From NCBI GenBank assembly GCA_030523325.1, contig JAUNIS010000001.1, forward strand, positions 1 through 64,000: a stretch of 64,000 nt of DNA. Reading direction: 5' to 3'. The stretch is from Phascolarctobacterium sp. (lineage in GTDB: Bacteria > Bacillota > Negativicutes > Acidaminococcales > Acidaminococcaceae). A program made the position numbers and the translations under genes. Below the pieces are notes generated by a model. It searched no databases and was not told the DNA's origin. It worked only from the letters and a program-made list of their open reading frames with translations. This document shows positions 9,278 through 19,158 of the stretch, in pieces. Position 1 is the stretch's first letter. Each line of letters begins with the position of its first letter.

Positions 9278-10927
9278 TTAGAGAGTGGTATGAGGTTGAT
9301 ATTCGCCGAATACTTTTCTCATAACGCCGCAGATTTCGCCTTCAGTTGCGTATGCACGAACTGCTTCGAGAATCAAAGGCATCAGGTTAACACTTTCATC
9401 AGCGCAGCCAGCTTCAAGAGCTTTCAGAGCAGCTTCAACAGCAGCATTGTCGCGGCGAGCTTTCAGAGCAGCAATCTTTTCAGCTTGGAGTTTGCCAACG
9501 GAACCATCTACGCGGAGTAAGCCTTTAGGAGGTTCTTCTTCTTGGGTGAATTTGTTAACGCCAACGATGATGCGGTCGCCTTTTTCAATATCCATTTGCC
9601 ATTTGTAAGCGGAGTCTTGAATTTCTTTTTGGATGTAGCCTTTAGCAATAGCTTCAGGAGCGCCACCGATTTCATCAATCTTCTTGATGTAATCCCAAGC
9701 TTCAGCTTCGATCTTGTCGGTCAAAGCTTCTACATAGTAGGAGCCGCCCAACGGGTCAACAGTGTCAGCCAGGCCGGATTCGTAAGCAACGATTTGTTGG
9801 GTACGAAGAGCGATGGTTACAGATTCAGTGGTAGGAAGTGCAAGAGCTTCGTCTTTGGAGTTGGTATGGAGGGATTGGGTACCGCCCATAACAGCTGCAG
9901 CAGTTTGCAGAGCAACACGAACGATGTTGTTGTTCGGTTGTTGAGCAGTCAGCATGGAGCCAGCAGTTTGAGTATGAACACGGAGCATCATGGATTTAGG
10001 TTTCTTAGCGCCGAATCTTTCTTTCATAACTTTAGCCCATACACGACGAGAAGCACGGAATTTAGCAACTTCTTCGAGTACGTTGTTGTGTGCATTCCAG
10101 AAGAAGGACAGGCGGCCAGCAAATGCGTCAACGTCCAAACCAGCTTTGATAGCAGCTTCTACATAAGCGATGCCGTCAGCGATGGTGAATGCGATTTCTT
10201 GAGAAGCGGTGGAACCAGCTTCACGAATATGGTAACCGGAAATGGAGATGGTGTTCCACAGCGGTACGTTCTTGGAGCAATATTCGAAGATATTGGTGAT
10301 CAAACGCATAGAGGGTTTCGGCGGGAAAATGTAGGTGCCGCGAGCTGCATATTCTTTAAGAATATCGTTTTGAATAGTGCCGCGGAGTTTGTCAGCAGAA
10401 ACGCCTTGTTTTTCAGCAACTGCGATGTACATGCAAAGAAGTACGGATGCAGGAGCATTGATGGTCATAGAGGTGGATACTTTATCGAGGGAGATTTGGT
10501 CGAACAGGATTTCCATATCAGCCAAGGAGTCGATAGCTACGCCTACTTTACCAACTTCGCCTTCGGACATCGGGTCAGTGGAGTCATAACCGATTTGGGT
10601 CGGAAGGTCAAATGCGCAGGATAAGCCGGAACCACCGTTAGCCAGCAGGTAACGATAACGTTTGTTGGATTCTTCTGCAGTGGAGAAGCCAGCATACATA
10701 CGCATGGTCCAGAAACGACCACGATACATAGTGGGTTGTACGCCACGGGTGTAAGGATATTCGCCAGGGAAACCTAATTTGGTTACATAGTCAAAATCTT
10801 CACCAAGATCCAACGGGGTGTAGAGTCTGTTCGGTGCCAAGTTTGCACGTTCGGGAGCTTTTGCAAGTTTTGCTTCAACGCCTGCCATGTAAGCGTCGAA
10901 ACCAGCTTTAATTTCTTCAAATGCCAT
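9278..10927 (-). CDS. Methylmalonyl-CoA mutase, large catalytic subunit
   Basis: A 549-residue TIM-barrel subunit. It contains the [20 protein letters not shown] segment near residue 75 (the substrate Tyr and CoA-contact region of methylmalonyl-CoA mutases), [28 protein letters not shown] and [19 protein letters not shown]. The Tyr-Thr-Arg-Gly block argues for methylmalonyl-CoA and not isobutyryl- or ethylmalonyl-CoA as substrate. The start at 10927 follows an AAGGAGG site; 17 in-frame codons upstream are not supported. It lacks the B12 domain, which is supplied by the next gene. Confidence 0.95.
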   Translation of the reverse strand: MAFEEIKAGFDAYMAGVEAKLAKAPERANLAPNRLYTPLDLGEDFDYVTKLGFPGEYPYTRGVQPTMYRGRFWTMRMYAGFSTAEESNKRYRYLLANGGSGLSCAFDLPTQIGYDSTDPMSEGEVGKVGVAIDSLADMEILFDQISLDKVSTSMTINAPASVLLCMYIAVAEKQGVSADKLRGTIQNDILKEYAARGTYIFPPKPSMRLITNIFEYCSKNVPLWNTISISGYHIREAGSTASQEIAFTIADGIAYVEAAIKAGLDVDAFAGRLSFFWNAHNNVLEEVAKFRASRRVWAKVMKERFGAKKPKSMMLRVHTQTAGSMLTAQQPNNNIVRVALQTAAAVMGGTQSLHTNSKDEALALPTTESVTIALRTQQIVAYESGLADTVDPLGGSYYVEALTDKIEAEAWDYIKKIDEIGGAPEAIAKGYIQKEIQDSAYKWQMDIEKGDRIIVGVNKFTQEEEPPKGLLRVDGSVGKLQAEKIAALKARRDNAAVEAALKALEAGCADESVNLMPLILEAVRAYATEGEICGVMRKVFGEYQPHTTL

Positions 10928-11060
10928 TCTGAAATCCTCCTTAAAATTTTGTTCACAACTCAGAGTGGACAGTTCCAAGTTATGGTGAGAGTGTCCGTCC
11001 TTTAGACGGTAAATAATCTATGGCAAAGCCGCTGCTTCGTCAACAATTTTTATCATACCC

Positions 11061-11085
11061 GCCTGCGTCTCTCACAGACGCAGGC
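11061..11085 (-). other. Strong hairpin between the CoA transferase and mutase genes
   Basis: A perfect 10-bp stem (gcctgcgtct / agacgcaggc) with a 5-base loop, without a T run on the minus strand. A second small hairpin (ccgtc/gacgg) lies near 10999-11013. It may set relative expression of the two genes by mRNA processing. Confidence 0.5.
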
Positions 11086-11149
11086 AGAGTACTTACATAG
11101 TTTAACCTATTTTTGGAAATTTCTCAAGTATTATTTTTAAATTCCAAAA

Positions 11150-12679
11150 TTAGTCTTTGATTTCCATGGTGCCAGTCTTTGCAAGGCGTTCATAGCAATC
11201 AAATGCTTCGCTGAGGATATGCGGAGTTTGGCTGTTGCCGCAAGCTTCGCATGCTCTCTTGAAGTAATCATAGAGCCAAGGTTGATATTTGGGGTTAGCG
11301 ATTTGGTCGATGATGATAGGAGCTTTTTCTTTCGGGGACAGGCCACGAAGGTCAGCTACGCCACGTTCAGAAACGATTACGTCAACGTCGAGAGTTGCAT
11401 GGTCGATATGAGAGCAGAACGGAACTACGGAGCTGATAGCACCTTTTTTAGCCAAGGAGTTGGTGAAGAATACGGTCAAGAAGCCATTACGTGCAAAGTC
11501 ACCAGAGCCGCCAACACCATTCATCAGTTTGGTACCGGTGGTATGGGTGGAGTTAACGTTGCCGTAAATATCAACTTCGATAGCGGTGTTCATTGCGATT
11601 ACGCCAATACGACGAGCAACTTCAGGGCTGTTGGAGATTTCTTGCGGACGCAGAATGATGTATTTTTTGTATTTTTCTACGTTTTCATAGAATTTCTTCA
11701 GGCATTCAGGAGACGGGCTCAGAGAAGTGCCGGAAGCAACACGGAGCTTGCCTACATCGATAAGGTCAAACATACCGTCTTGGATAACTTCGGTGTAAAC
11801 GGTGAGGTCTTCGAAGTCGGAATTAACAAGACCGTTGATAACTGCATTAGCTACAGAACCTACGCCAGATTGTAACGGAAGCAGGTTTTTCGGGAGACGA
11901 CCTTCTTTAACTTCGTTTTTCAGGAAGTTAACGAGGTTAGAGCCCATTGCTTTAGCTTCGTCATCGATTTCGCCGAGAGGACGAACTTTATCGGTGATGT
12001 CGGAAGGAACTACTGCAACGATTTTAGCGATTTCGCAAGGAATGTACGGAGTACCAATGCGATCTTCAGGAGCAGTGATAGGAATAGGTTGACGGCACGG
12101 AGGATCCAGAGGAACATAGGAGTCATGCATGCCTTCGAGAGCAACCGGTTGAGTTACGTTTACTTCAACGATAACTTTGTCAGCGCCTTGAACATAAGAG
12201 GAGCTGTTGCCCATAGAAGTAGTAGGAACGATACCAACTTTGCCTTCGCCAAGGTCAATAATTTTGCAAGCTTCAACGATTGCAACATCAACGCCTTTAC
12301 GGTTAGCCATGAAGCCATAACGAACCATTTGAGCCATATGAGACAGATGGATGTCAGCATATTTAACTTTGCCTGCGTTGATAGCATTACGCATATCTTT
12401 GTTGGTTTGGTAAGGGAGACGACGATTTACGATGCCAGCGTTGGTCATAGCGGAGTCCATTTCGGGGCCTACGGAAGCGCCGGTCCAAACGTTGATTTTC
12501 AGTTGTTCACCAGCAAGGCCTCTATCTGCCAATGCCAGGGGAACTGCTTTCGGATAACCGCAAGGGGTAAAGCCGGAAGTACCTACGTTGTCACCATCTT
12601 TTACGAATTTTGCAGCTTCAGCAGCTTCCATAACTAAGCCTTTAACTGCGTCGCAAATGCGATCTTGAATGTCGATCAT
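11150..12679 (-). CDS. Succinate/propionyl-CoA CoA-transferase (acetyl-CoA hydrolase family)
   Basis: A 509-residue class I CoA transferase of the Cat1/AarC/ScpC type. The likely catalytic Glu is Glu297 in VYTEVIQDGM, preceded by LQSGVGSVANAVING. Other family blocks are IEVDIYGNVNSTH and GVGGSGDFARNGF. In this setting it would activate succinate with the CoA of propionyl-CoA (or acetyl-CoA), feeding the mutase and releasing propionate without ATP cost. The strong AAGGAGG site fixes the start. It is the first gene of the succinate cluster and has a long leader. Succinate versus acetate specificity cannot be decided from sequence alone. Confidence 0.88.
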   Translation of the reverse strand: MIDIQDRICDAVKGLVMEAAEAAKFVKDGDNVGTSGFTPCGYPKAVPLALADRGLAGEQLKINVWTGASVGPEMDSAMTNAGIVNRRLPYQTNKDMRNAINAGKVKYADIHLSHMAQMVRYGFMANRKGVDVAIVEACKIIDLGEGKVGIVPTTSMGNSSSYVQGADKVIVEVNVTQPVALEGMHDSYVPLDPPCRQPIPITAPEDRIGTPYIPCEIAKIVAVVPSDITDKVRPLGEIDDEAKAMGSNLVNFLKNEVKEGRLPKNLLPLQSGVGSVANAVINGLVNSDFEDLTVYTEVIQDGMFDLIDVGKLRVASGTSLSPSPECLKKFYENVEKYKKYIILRPQEISNSPEVARRIGVIAMNTAIEVDIYGNVNSTHTTGTKLMNGVGGSGDFARNGFLTVFFTNSLAKKGAISSVVPFCSHIDHATLDVDVIVSERGVADLRGLSPKEKAPIIIDQIANPKYQPWLYDYFKRACEACGNSQTPHILSEAFDCYERLAKTGTMEIKD

Positions 12680-12889
12680 TTTTACCTTCCTCCTTAATTT
12701 GGGTTTGGACCATCGTCCAAAATATAATTTGCTTATCGGCTAAGCCCGATAAGAATATTACCAAAATCTTTCTAGTAACATACCCGTCACAAGGTTCAAT
12801 TCGACAAAAAGGCACAGATTTCCTGCATTAATCTGAGTCTATTTGTAAAATTTGTAGTTTGAAAAATTTTGCTTATACATATTATAACA
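12680..12889 (-). promoter_or_regulatory. Promoter and structured leader of the succinate cluster
   Basis: An extended -10 (TG-T-TATAAT, 12881-12889 on the minus strand) with a weak -35 predicts a leader of about 195 nt. The leader holds at least three hairpins: tttggac/gtccaaa (12704-12721), cttatcgg/ccgataag (12732-12753) and a weaker pair near 12819-12840. I do not recognise a cobalamin or other known riboswitch core. Confidence 0.45.
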
Positions 12890-13208
12890 CACAATGTAAA
12901 TTTCTTCATCATGTAATTAAAAAAATTTATGTATACAAAAATTTTCTCTCATCGCTCAAATATAATACTAAAAATTTTGTAACATGGCAAGTCCCTTGTT
13001 GTAAAGTTTTTTATACTTTTTCTTTTTGTCGACTATGAACAGTCTTTTTATGTAGTAAATTTTCAGCACTTTCTTTACACGTATGCATAAATCTCAGCCT
13101 TGCGTTAAACGTTTGCTTTTTCCGAATATACATTTAGTTTAAGATTACACTAAAATGCTGTTTTAAATTTGCAAATGAATTTTTAATGTAATTTATGCAT
13201 ATAAACAG
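12890..13208. other. AT-rich intergenic stretch, no gene seen
   Basis: About 320 bp between the succinate cluster promoter and the next terminator. No supported gene or repeat was seen. Confidence 0.5.
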
Positions 13209-13251
13209 AAAAAAAGAAGAAATTCTGCGTGCTTTTTGCAGAACTTCTTCT
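13209..13251 (-). terminator. Terminator of the valS-folC-ligase unit
   Basis: A 14-bp stem with one mismatch (arms 13215-13228 and 13238-13251) is followed on the minus strand by a T-rich stretch, immediately after the ligase stop codon. Confidence 0.8.
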
Positions 13252-13264
13252 AAAAAGATTTAAT

Positions 13265-14584
13265 TTATAAAATTGTTTCGTGATTATTTTGATTAATCTT
13301 ATTTAGTCGATAGCAAATCATAGTAAGAATTCCTGTAAGCCAAAATAAGCAGCCCATTTGCGTATTGAAATAAACATGGTCTGTTAAACCTCCAACGGCA
13401 ATGCCGACAGAAGCAATCACGTAACTCATCCCCATAGCTTTAAACCAAGGAGCCGTTCCTTCATGAGCCAATTTATATCCAGCTTTGATGAACATACCCC
13501 ACACCAATAAAAAAACAATTAAGCCGTGAAGTCCGAGCTCTGACCAAACGTTGAGGAACATATTGTGACAGTGATACATAATGACGCTTGTATCATCCAA
13601 ATAAAAATTATAATCGGGATATACAAAACGATAACCATACCAGCCTACGCCAAAAGGAAAATCCTCAATGATTGCTACCGTGCTTTCAAGATAAGCGATG
13701 CGGAGAGCTGCGGATGTGTCTTCGCCACTTGTAATCGAAGTCAGACGTTGAATGACCGCCCTGCCTCCCATGGCTAGGCCGATAAGTCCGGCAATAGTTA
13801 CAGGAAGCGCTGCTCGTTTGCAAAACAAAATTGTAAAAGCAAAAAGCATCACTACTGCCGCAATCCAATTACCTCTTGAATAAGTGTAAAGCAAGCAAAC
13901 GAGCGCTAACAAGCCTGTTGCTGCAATAAGCTTCTTCAACTTGCGATAGTCGTGGTAAAAATTATAGAACCAGCCAACAGCATAGGCTACTACTAGAACT
14001 AAGTAACCACCTAAAATATTTGGATTAACTAATGTAGAATAAACTCGCACCTTTAAGTCCGGGAATTGGTCTGGATCTACCCAGATTCCCTCGCCAGTGA
14101 TACCTAAAATTTTTTGCGCTATACCAATCAAGCTAACAAAAATGGAAACGATGAGCATGACGGTAATCATTTGCAAGGGCCTTGGCATTGCGAAAAATTT
14201 TTCTTTGATGCCTTCAGTTCCCTGTTCCCTAACCTTATCATATGTTTCCGCATCAAGTAAACCGTACCTTAGCAAAACAAATACGAGACCGAGATATTGA
14301 CCACCAACGTATAAATAATTCCACCCAGATAGAAATCTATCTTTTGAAAAATAAATGCTGATAATGCCAATGGTAAAAAGCAAATAAAGTGCATATTGCT
14401 GCCAATCCTCTAAAATTTTCGGCGTGGTTTTCTTCTTAAAGCAGGCTACAAAAAGAGCCAATAAAAAATTAACCGCTATAAGTCCTGCCATCAGCTCTTG
14501 CTTTAAAGGAATCACTGCTACAGTCAAAAGCAAAATATAATATATGTACTTGTCTATTTTTACTGCTAATTTTTGAAGATTCAT
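13265..14584 (-). CDS. O-antigen ligase/polymerase-like membrane protein (Wzy_C family)
   Basis: A 439-residue polytopic protein with about ten to twelve hydrophobic segments. The Wzy_C region has LLYTYSRGNWIAAVVML followed by a large external loop and CHNMFLNVWSELGLHGLIV, whose His-Asn and Glu pattern is typical of WaaL ligases and Wzy polymerases. It would join or polymerise surface glycan on the outer face of the inner membrane. It starts four bases after the folC stop and shares the valS-folC transcript. Ligase and polymerase cannot be separated here. Confidence 0.8.
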   Translation of the reverse strand: MNLQKLAVKIDKYIYYILLLTVAVIPLKQELMAGLIAVNFLLALFVACFKKKTTPKILEDWQQYALYLLFTIGIISIYFSKDRFLSGWNYLYVGGQYLGLVFVLLRYGLLDAETYDKVREQGTEGIKEKFFAMPRPLQMITVMLIVSIFVSLIGIAQKILGITGEGIWVDPDQFPDLKVRVYSTLVNPNILGGYLVLVVAYAVGWFYNFYHDYRKLKKLIAATGLLALVCLLYTYSRGNWIAAVVMLFAFTILFCKRAALPVTIAGLIGLAMGGRAVIQRLTSITSGEDTSAALRIAYLESTVAIIEDFPFGVGWYGYRFVYPDYNFYLDDTSVIMYHCHNMFLNVWSELGLHGLIVFLLVWGMFIKAGYKLAHEGTAPWFKAMGMSYVIASVGIAVGGLTDHVYFNTQMGCLFWLTGILTMICYRLNKINQNNHETIL

Positions 14585-14587
14585 AAA

Positions 14588-15892
14588 TTAATTAAGTTGT
14601 TCTCTTGCCTCTAAAAGCATTTTTTTAAATTCACCAACGAGATAAAGAGAACCACAAACACAAACCACGCCGCTTTTTCCTGCTTCAGCGAGAGCCTTGC
14701 TATACGCTTCACCTAAAGATTCTACGGGGATCGCATTGGTGCCAATAAGTTTTGCCAGATCTTGAGCTTCAGCGGCACGAGCACCGCTGTCTGCACGTAC
14801 AGCATAAACCTTGTCGTTAGTTTTAATAAGTGTGTTAATGACGCCACTCATGTCTTTATCACCCATCATGCCAAAAACAAAGTGGATACGTTGCTCGGGG
14901 TAATATTTATCTAGTGCCTTACGCAAAGCTTCCGCGCCATTAGGATTGTGCGCTCCATCTAAAATAATATCGGGTTTTTGATGAATGCGTTCCAAACGTC
15001 CAGGCCAAAATGTATTAGCTACACCAATGTGAAGAGCGAGCTCGTTAATACGAGCGTCTTGCTTGGAAACAAGTTTGGCCGCGACAATTGCGAGACTCGT
15101 ATTTTTTATTTGATGTTCGCCAGGCAATTTTATTTCGTATTCACTTTGATAAATATCGCCGGCATGAAGCAAAAATTTTTGCCCGTCCATGGAGCTTGTA
15201 ACTTCCTCGCCCCAAAAAGCTTTACCATACAAATACACGGGCGCTTCCTTAAACATAGCCATAGTAACGATGGGTCCGAGAGCATTGTCTCCTTCGGCAG
15301 CAGTTACAAGAGGAACCTTGTCTTTAATGATGCCTGCCTTTTGCATAGCAATGCGTTCGATGGATTTACCAAGTCGTTCGTCGTGGTCCATAGCAACATT
15401 AGTGATAACGCTAACTACAGGAGTAATAACGTTAGTGGAATCCCACAGACCTCCCATGCCAACTTCTATTACCGCGTAATCCACCTTTTGCAAATAAAAA
15501 TGCAAGAAGGCAGCCGCCGTTAAAATTTCAAATTGCGTTGGCTGCTCGCATACACCTTTTCTTACTACACTATCGGCGGCAACCTTTACTGCAGTAATTG
15601 TTAGAGCAAAATCTTCGTCAGAAATATCTGCTCCGTTAATGGCGATGCGTTCATTATATTTTACAAGATGAGGCGAAGTGAATTTGCCTACCTTGAGATT
15701 GGCTGCTAATAATATATTCGTAATCATACTGGCAACGGAGCCTTTACCATTGGTGCCCGTTACATGCACAGTTTTAATTTTTTGTTCTGGATTATCTAAC
15801 TCACGCAGCAAACCTTCAATGCGTTCCATCCCCAGACGGATGCCAAACTTACCTAGACTATCTAAATATTCCAGACTTTCTGTGTAATTCAT
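14588..15892 (-). CDS. folC: Bifunctional folylpolyglutamate/dihydrofolate synthase
   Basis: A 434-residue Mur-ligase-fold enzyme that adds glutamate to (dihydro)pteroate and folates. The P-loop TGTNGKGSVA lies near residue 46, the ISDEDFAL and MGGLWDSTN segments follow, and the C-terminal Mur-ligase domain starts around ILDGAHNPNG. Length is normal. The GGAGGCAAGT site precedes the ATG. It follows valS by about 60 bp, a valS-folC order common in Firmicutes. Confidence 0.93.
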   Translation of the reverse strand: MNYTESLEYLDSLGKFGIRLGMERIEGLLRELDNPEQKIKTVHVTGTNGKGSVASMITNILLAANLKVGKFTSPHLVKYNERIAINGADISDEDFALTITAVKVAADSVVRKGVCEQPTQFEILTAAAFLHFYLQKVDYAVIEVGMGGLWDSTNVITPVVSVITNVAMDHDERLGKSIERIAMQKAGIIKDKVPLVTAAEGDNALGPIVTMAMFKEAPVYLYGKAFWGEEVTSSMDGQKFLLHAGDIYQSEYEIKLPGEHQIKNTSLAIVAAKLVSKQDARINELALHIGVANTFWPGRLERIHQKPDIILDGAHNPNGAEALRKALDKYYPEQRIHFVFGMMGDKDMSGVINTLIKTNDKVYAVRADSGARAAEAQDLAKLIGTNAIPVESLGEAYSKALAEAGKSGVVCVCGSLYLVGEFKKMLLEAREQLN

Positions 15893-15951
15893 ACTTGCCT
15901 CCGTAAATAGATGTGGGGGCTATCAAGATAGATAGCCCCTATAAGTTTTAA

Positions 15952-18606
15952 TTAAAGAGTTTTCAGATATTCAAGACGTTCGAGAATAGCTGCTTTCTTT
16001 TGGTTGAGTTCTTCAGCTTTAGCTTTTTCTTTTTCGATAACTGCTTCAGGAGCTTTTGCTAAGAAGCCTGCGTTACCCAATTTGCCTTCGACACGAGCAA
16101 GTTCTTTGTCAATGGTAGCAAGTTCTTTAGAAAGGCGAGCGTTTTCTTTTTCAACATCAATGAGACCTGCAAGCGGAAGATAAACTTCCACACCGCTTAC
16201 AACAGTTGCCATTGCATTTTCTGGTTTAGCTGCGTCTGCATCAAGAACAGTAAGATCGCTGATAGCACCCATAAGGTGAATGTAGTTTTCATTAGCTTCG
16301 ATGCCAGCTTTTAAGTCAGCTGCTACAAGAAGAATTGCCGGAACCTTCTTTCCAGGAGGTACGTTTACTTCTGCACGCATGTTACGAATAGCTTTAATGC
16401 TATCCATTATTGCGTTCATCAAACGTTCAGCTTCGTCGTCCATAAGTTCTTCTTTAGCAAAGGGCCATGCGGATACCATAATGCTTTGATCCTTGTGAGG
16501 CAAGCATTGATAAATTTCCTCGGTGATAAAGGGCATATAAGGATGAAGGAGTTGCATTGCACTTACAAGTACAGTAGAAAGTACGTGTTGAGCGGTTGCA
16601 CGTTCAGCAGCATTTTCTTTATTGTACAGACGTGGCTTTGCAAGTTCGATATACCAGTCACAAACTTCGCCCCAAATAAAGTCGTAAATCATGCGACCAG
16701 CTTCGCCAAGCTCAAATTTTTCCAGCATATTTGTAACACCTTGGGATGTGTGTTGCAAACGGGAAAGAATCCATTTATCTGCAAGAGTAAGAGGAGCTTG
16801 CTCGGCATTTTCATCGTAACCTTCCATATTCATGAGGGCAAAACGAGATGCATTCCAAATTTTATTGGCAAAATTACGGGTTGCTTCGACACGTTCCCAG
16901 TAGAAACGCATATCGTTACCAGGAGTATTACCGGTGATAAGCATGAAACGCAGAGTATCTGCACCATATTGTTGAATAACCTCGAGAGGATCGATACCAT
17001 TGCCAAGAGATTTAGACATCTTACGTCCTTGGCTATCGCGTACGAGGCCATGAATAAATACTTTGTCGAAGGGTTGTTCATGAATGAATTCTTCAGTCAT
17101 GAAAATCATACGTGCAACCCAGAAGAAAATAATATCGTAACCGGTTACAAGTACGCTGGTCGGATGGAATTGCTTCATCAAATCGGTCTTTTCAGGCCAA
17201 CCCATGGTGCTGAAGGTCCACAGTGCGCTACTGAACCAAGTATCAAGAGCATCCTCGTCTTGATGAATGTTTGTGCTGCCGCATTTGCTGCACTTGCAAA
17301 GGTCGGTGCGAGAACACATTACTTCGCCGCAATCGTCACAGTACCATACCGGAATACGGTGACCCCACCAAATTTGACGAGAAATGCACCAATCGCGAAT
17401 ATTTTCCATCCAGCCAAGATAAGTCTTGGTGAAACGTTCAGGAACGAATTGAGTATGACCTTCTTCAACACAATCAACAGCCGCTTTTACGAGGGGTTGC
17501 ATTTTTACGAACCATTGAGTAGAAACGAGAGGTTCGATAACATGACCACAACGTTGGCAATGACCTACGGCATGGGGTGCGTTTTCAATGCGCAGGAAAA
17601 GTCCCATTTCCGTTAAATCTTTGATGACATTGTCGCGAGCTTCGTAACGATCCTGTCCTTCGTATCTGCCAGATTCAGCAGTCATCTTGCCGTCCATACC
17701 GATAACTACAACGGTGTCTAAATGCTGACGAAGACCCATTTCATAGTCGTTGGGGTCGTGTGCCGGAGTAATTTTTACAGCACCAGTACCGAATTCGATA
17801 TCTACATAACTATCTGCAATAATAGGAATTTCGCATTCGCGCAGGGGATGCCAAACAGTTTTACCAACAAGGTGACCATAACGAGGATCTTCCGGATTAA
17901 CAGCAATAGCAGTATCGCCGGGGATGGTTTCAGGACGAGAGGTTGCAAATTCCAAATACATATCCTCTTCGCCCATTACTTTATACTTGCAGTACCAAAG
18001 ATAACCTTCGTCATCCTTATGTTCTACTTCGATATCGGATAAAGCAGTATTACAATTTACGCACCAGTTAGTGATACGAGTGCCTTTGTAAATGAGGCCC
18101 TTTTCGTACAAGGAGCAGAAAACCTCACGTACTGCACGGCTGCAGCCCTCATCCAAGGTAAAACGTTTGCGATCCCAGTCGCAGGATACACCTAAATTTT
18201 TTAATTGGTTAATAATGCGGTCGCCGTATTGGTCCTTCCAAGCCCAAACGCGTTTCAAAAATTCTTCACGACCAAGATCGTAACGAGTCTTGTTCTCTTC
18301 TTTTTTCAAAACCTCTTCTACTTTGATTTGGGTAGCAAGACCTGCATGGTCATAACCGGGCATCCAAAGAGTATTGTCGCCCATCATACGGTGCCAACGA
18401 ATAAGAATATCTTGCAGAGTATTATCCAGAGCATGGCCCATATGTAATTGACCAGTGATATTCGGAGGAGGAATAACGATGGAGAAAGGCTTCTTGCCTT
18501 CTTCTACTTCTGCGTGGAAGAGCTTATTGTCTTCCCAGAATTTGTACCATTTCTTTTCTACGGACGCAGGGTCGTAAACCTTAGGAATGTTGTGTTCTTC
18601 AGACAT
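15952..18606 (-). CDS. valS: Valyl-tRNA synthetase
   Basis: An 884-residue class Ia synthetase that charges tRNA-Val. The HIGH signature appears as HMGH in PPNITGQLHMGHALDNT, and the KMSKS loop as KMSKSLGNG. A zinc-knuckle insertion with CDDCGEVMC and CKCSKCG is present, and the C-terminal 60 or so residues form the coiled-coil tRNA arm. The ATG at 18606 has a GAGGT site; an in-frame start ten codons upstream lacks one. Expression is controlled by the T-box leader directly upstream. Confidence 0.97.
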   Translation of the reverse strand: MSEEHNIPKVYDPASVEKKWYKFWEDNKLFHAEVEEGKKPFSIVIPPPNITGQLHMGHALDNTLQDILIRWHRMMGDNTLWMPGYDHAGLATQIKVEEVLKKEENKTRYDLGREEFLKRVWAWKDQYGDRIINQLKNLGVSCDWDRKRFTLDEGCSRAVREVFCSLYEKGLIYKGTRITNWCVNCNTALSDIEVEHKDDEGYLWYCKYKVMGEEDMYLEFATSRPETIPGDTAIAVNPEDPRYGHLVGKTVWHPLRECEIPIIADSYVDIEFGTGAVKITPAHDPNDYEMGLRQHLDTVVVIGMDGKMTAESGRYEGQDRYEARDNVIKDLTEMGLFLRIENAPHAVGHCQRCGHVIEPLVSTQWFVKMQPLVKAAVDCVEEGHTQFVPERFTKTYLGWMENIRDWCISRQIWWGHRIPVWYCDDCGEVMCSRTDLCKCSKCGSTNIHQDEDALDTWFSSALWTFSTMGWPEKTDLMKQFHPTSVLVTGYDIIFFWVARMIFMTEEFIHEQPFDKVFIHGLVRDSQGRKMSKSLGNGIDPLEVIQQYGADTLRFMLITGNTPGNDMRFYWERVEATRNFANKIWNASRFALMNMEGYDENAEQAPLTLADKWILSRLQHTSQGVTNMLEKFELGEAGRMIYDFIWGEVCDWYIELAKPRLYNKENAAERATAQHVLSTVLVSAMQLLHPYMPFITEEIYQCLPHKDQSIMVSAWPFAKEELMDDEAERLMNAIMDSIKAIRNMRAEVNVPPGKKVPAILLVAADLKAGIEANENYIHLMGAISDLTVLDADAAKPENAMATVVSGVEVYLPLAGLIDVEKENARLSKELATIDKELARVEGKLGNAGFLAKAPEAVIEKEKAKAEELNQKKAAILERLEYLKTL

Positions 18607-18751
18607 TAATATATACCTCTTTTCAAATATTAACAAAACAGCAAATTAACAATCAACAAATAATTAAGTATAAACTTCGATTTTATATCTGCAAATTTTC
18701 GATTATAAAACCGCAGGATTCCTCAATTATTAATTATCAATTATAAATTAA

Positions 18752-18991
18752 AAAAACGTCCCATCGTGTTTTACACGACAGGACGTAGTTAACGCGGTAC
18801 CACCTATCTTCTCCAGCAAAAACTGAAGCTCTCAAACATTTAACGCATGTCTGCGCACTTCCCTACTATTAGTTCAGGCAGCGAGCTCCCGGACTACAAC
18901 CTAAATATCTTCGTAGCAGCTTGCACCAAACGCTACCTCTCTAAAACAAATCCAAATAGGTCCTTCCGTTCCTAGCCTGTAAATATATTAC
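18752..18991 (-). promoter_or_regulatory. T-box leader of valS
   Basis: On the minus strand the conserved T-box GGTGGTACCGCG occupies 18804-18793. It is followed by a terminator stem (arms around 18756-18768 and 18774-18786) with a run of six T. The specifier region reads GTTGTAGTC at 18900-18892; all three triplets in that frame are valine codons, matching the regulated gene. Uncharged tRNA-Val is expected to stabilise the antiterminator. Confidence 0.93.
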
Positions 18992-18997
18992 CGCAAT

Positions 18998-19027
18998 ATA
19001 TTAACAAATGTTTTATAAGTTTGTCAA
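18998..19027 (-). promoter_or_regulatory. Promoter of the valS T-box transcript
   Basis: Consensus TTGACA (19022-19027), an 18-bp spacer and TAATAT (18998-19003), placing the start of transcription near 18991, at the 5' edge of the T-box. Confidence 0.7.
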
Positions 19028-19158
19028 TACAAATTTAATTTTGTACTAAAAGGAATGGGAAGATTAAGAATTAAGAGTTATGATTTGGTGAATGGGAATG
19101 CAGAATTCCAAATGTCCTAAATCCGAAGGTATCGAGCCCGCGGCTCAATGAATTAAAT

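Noticed and set aside
12680-12889. Cobalamin riboswitch ahead of the B12-dependent cluster
   Set aside because: I looked for the conserved GCCACTG-type B12 box and core and did not see them.
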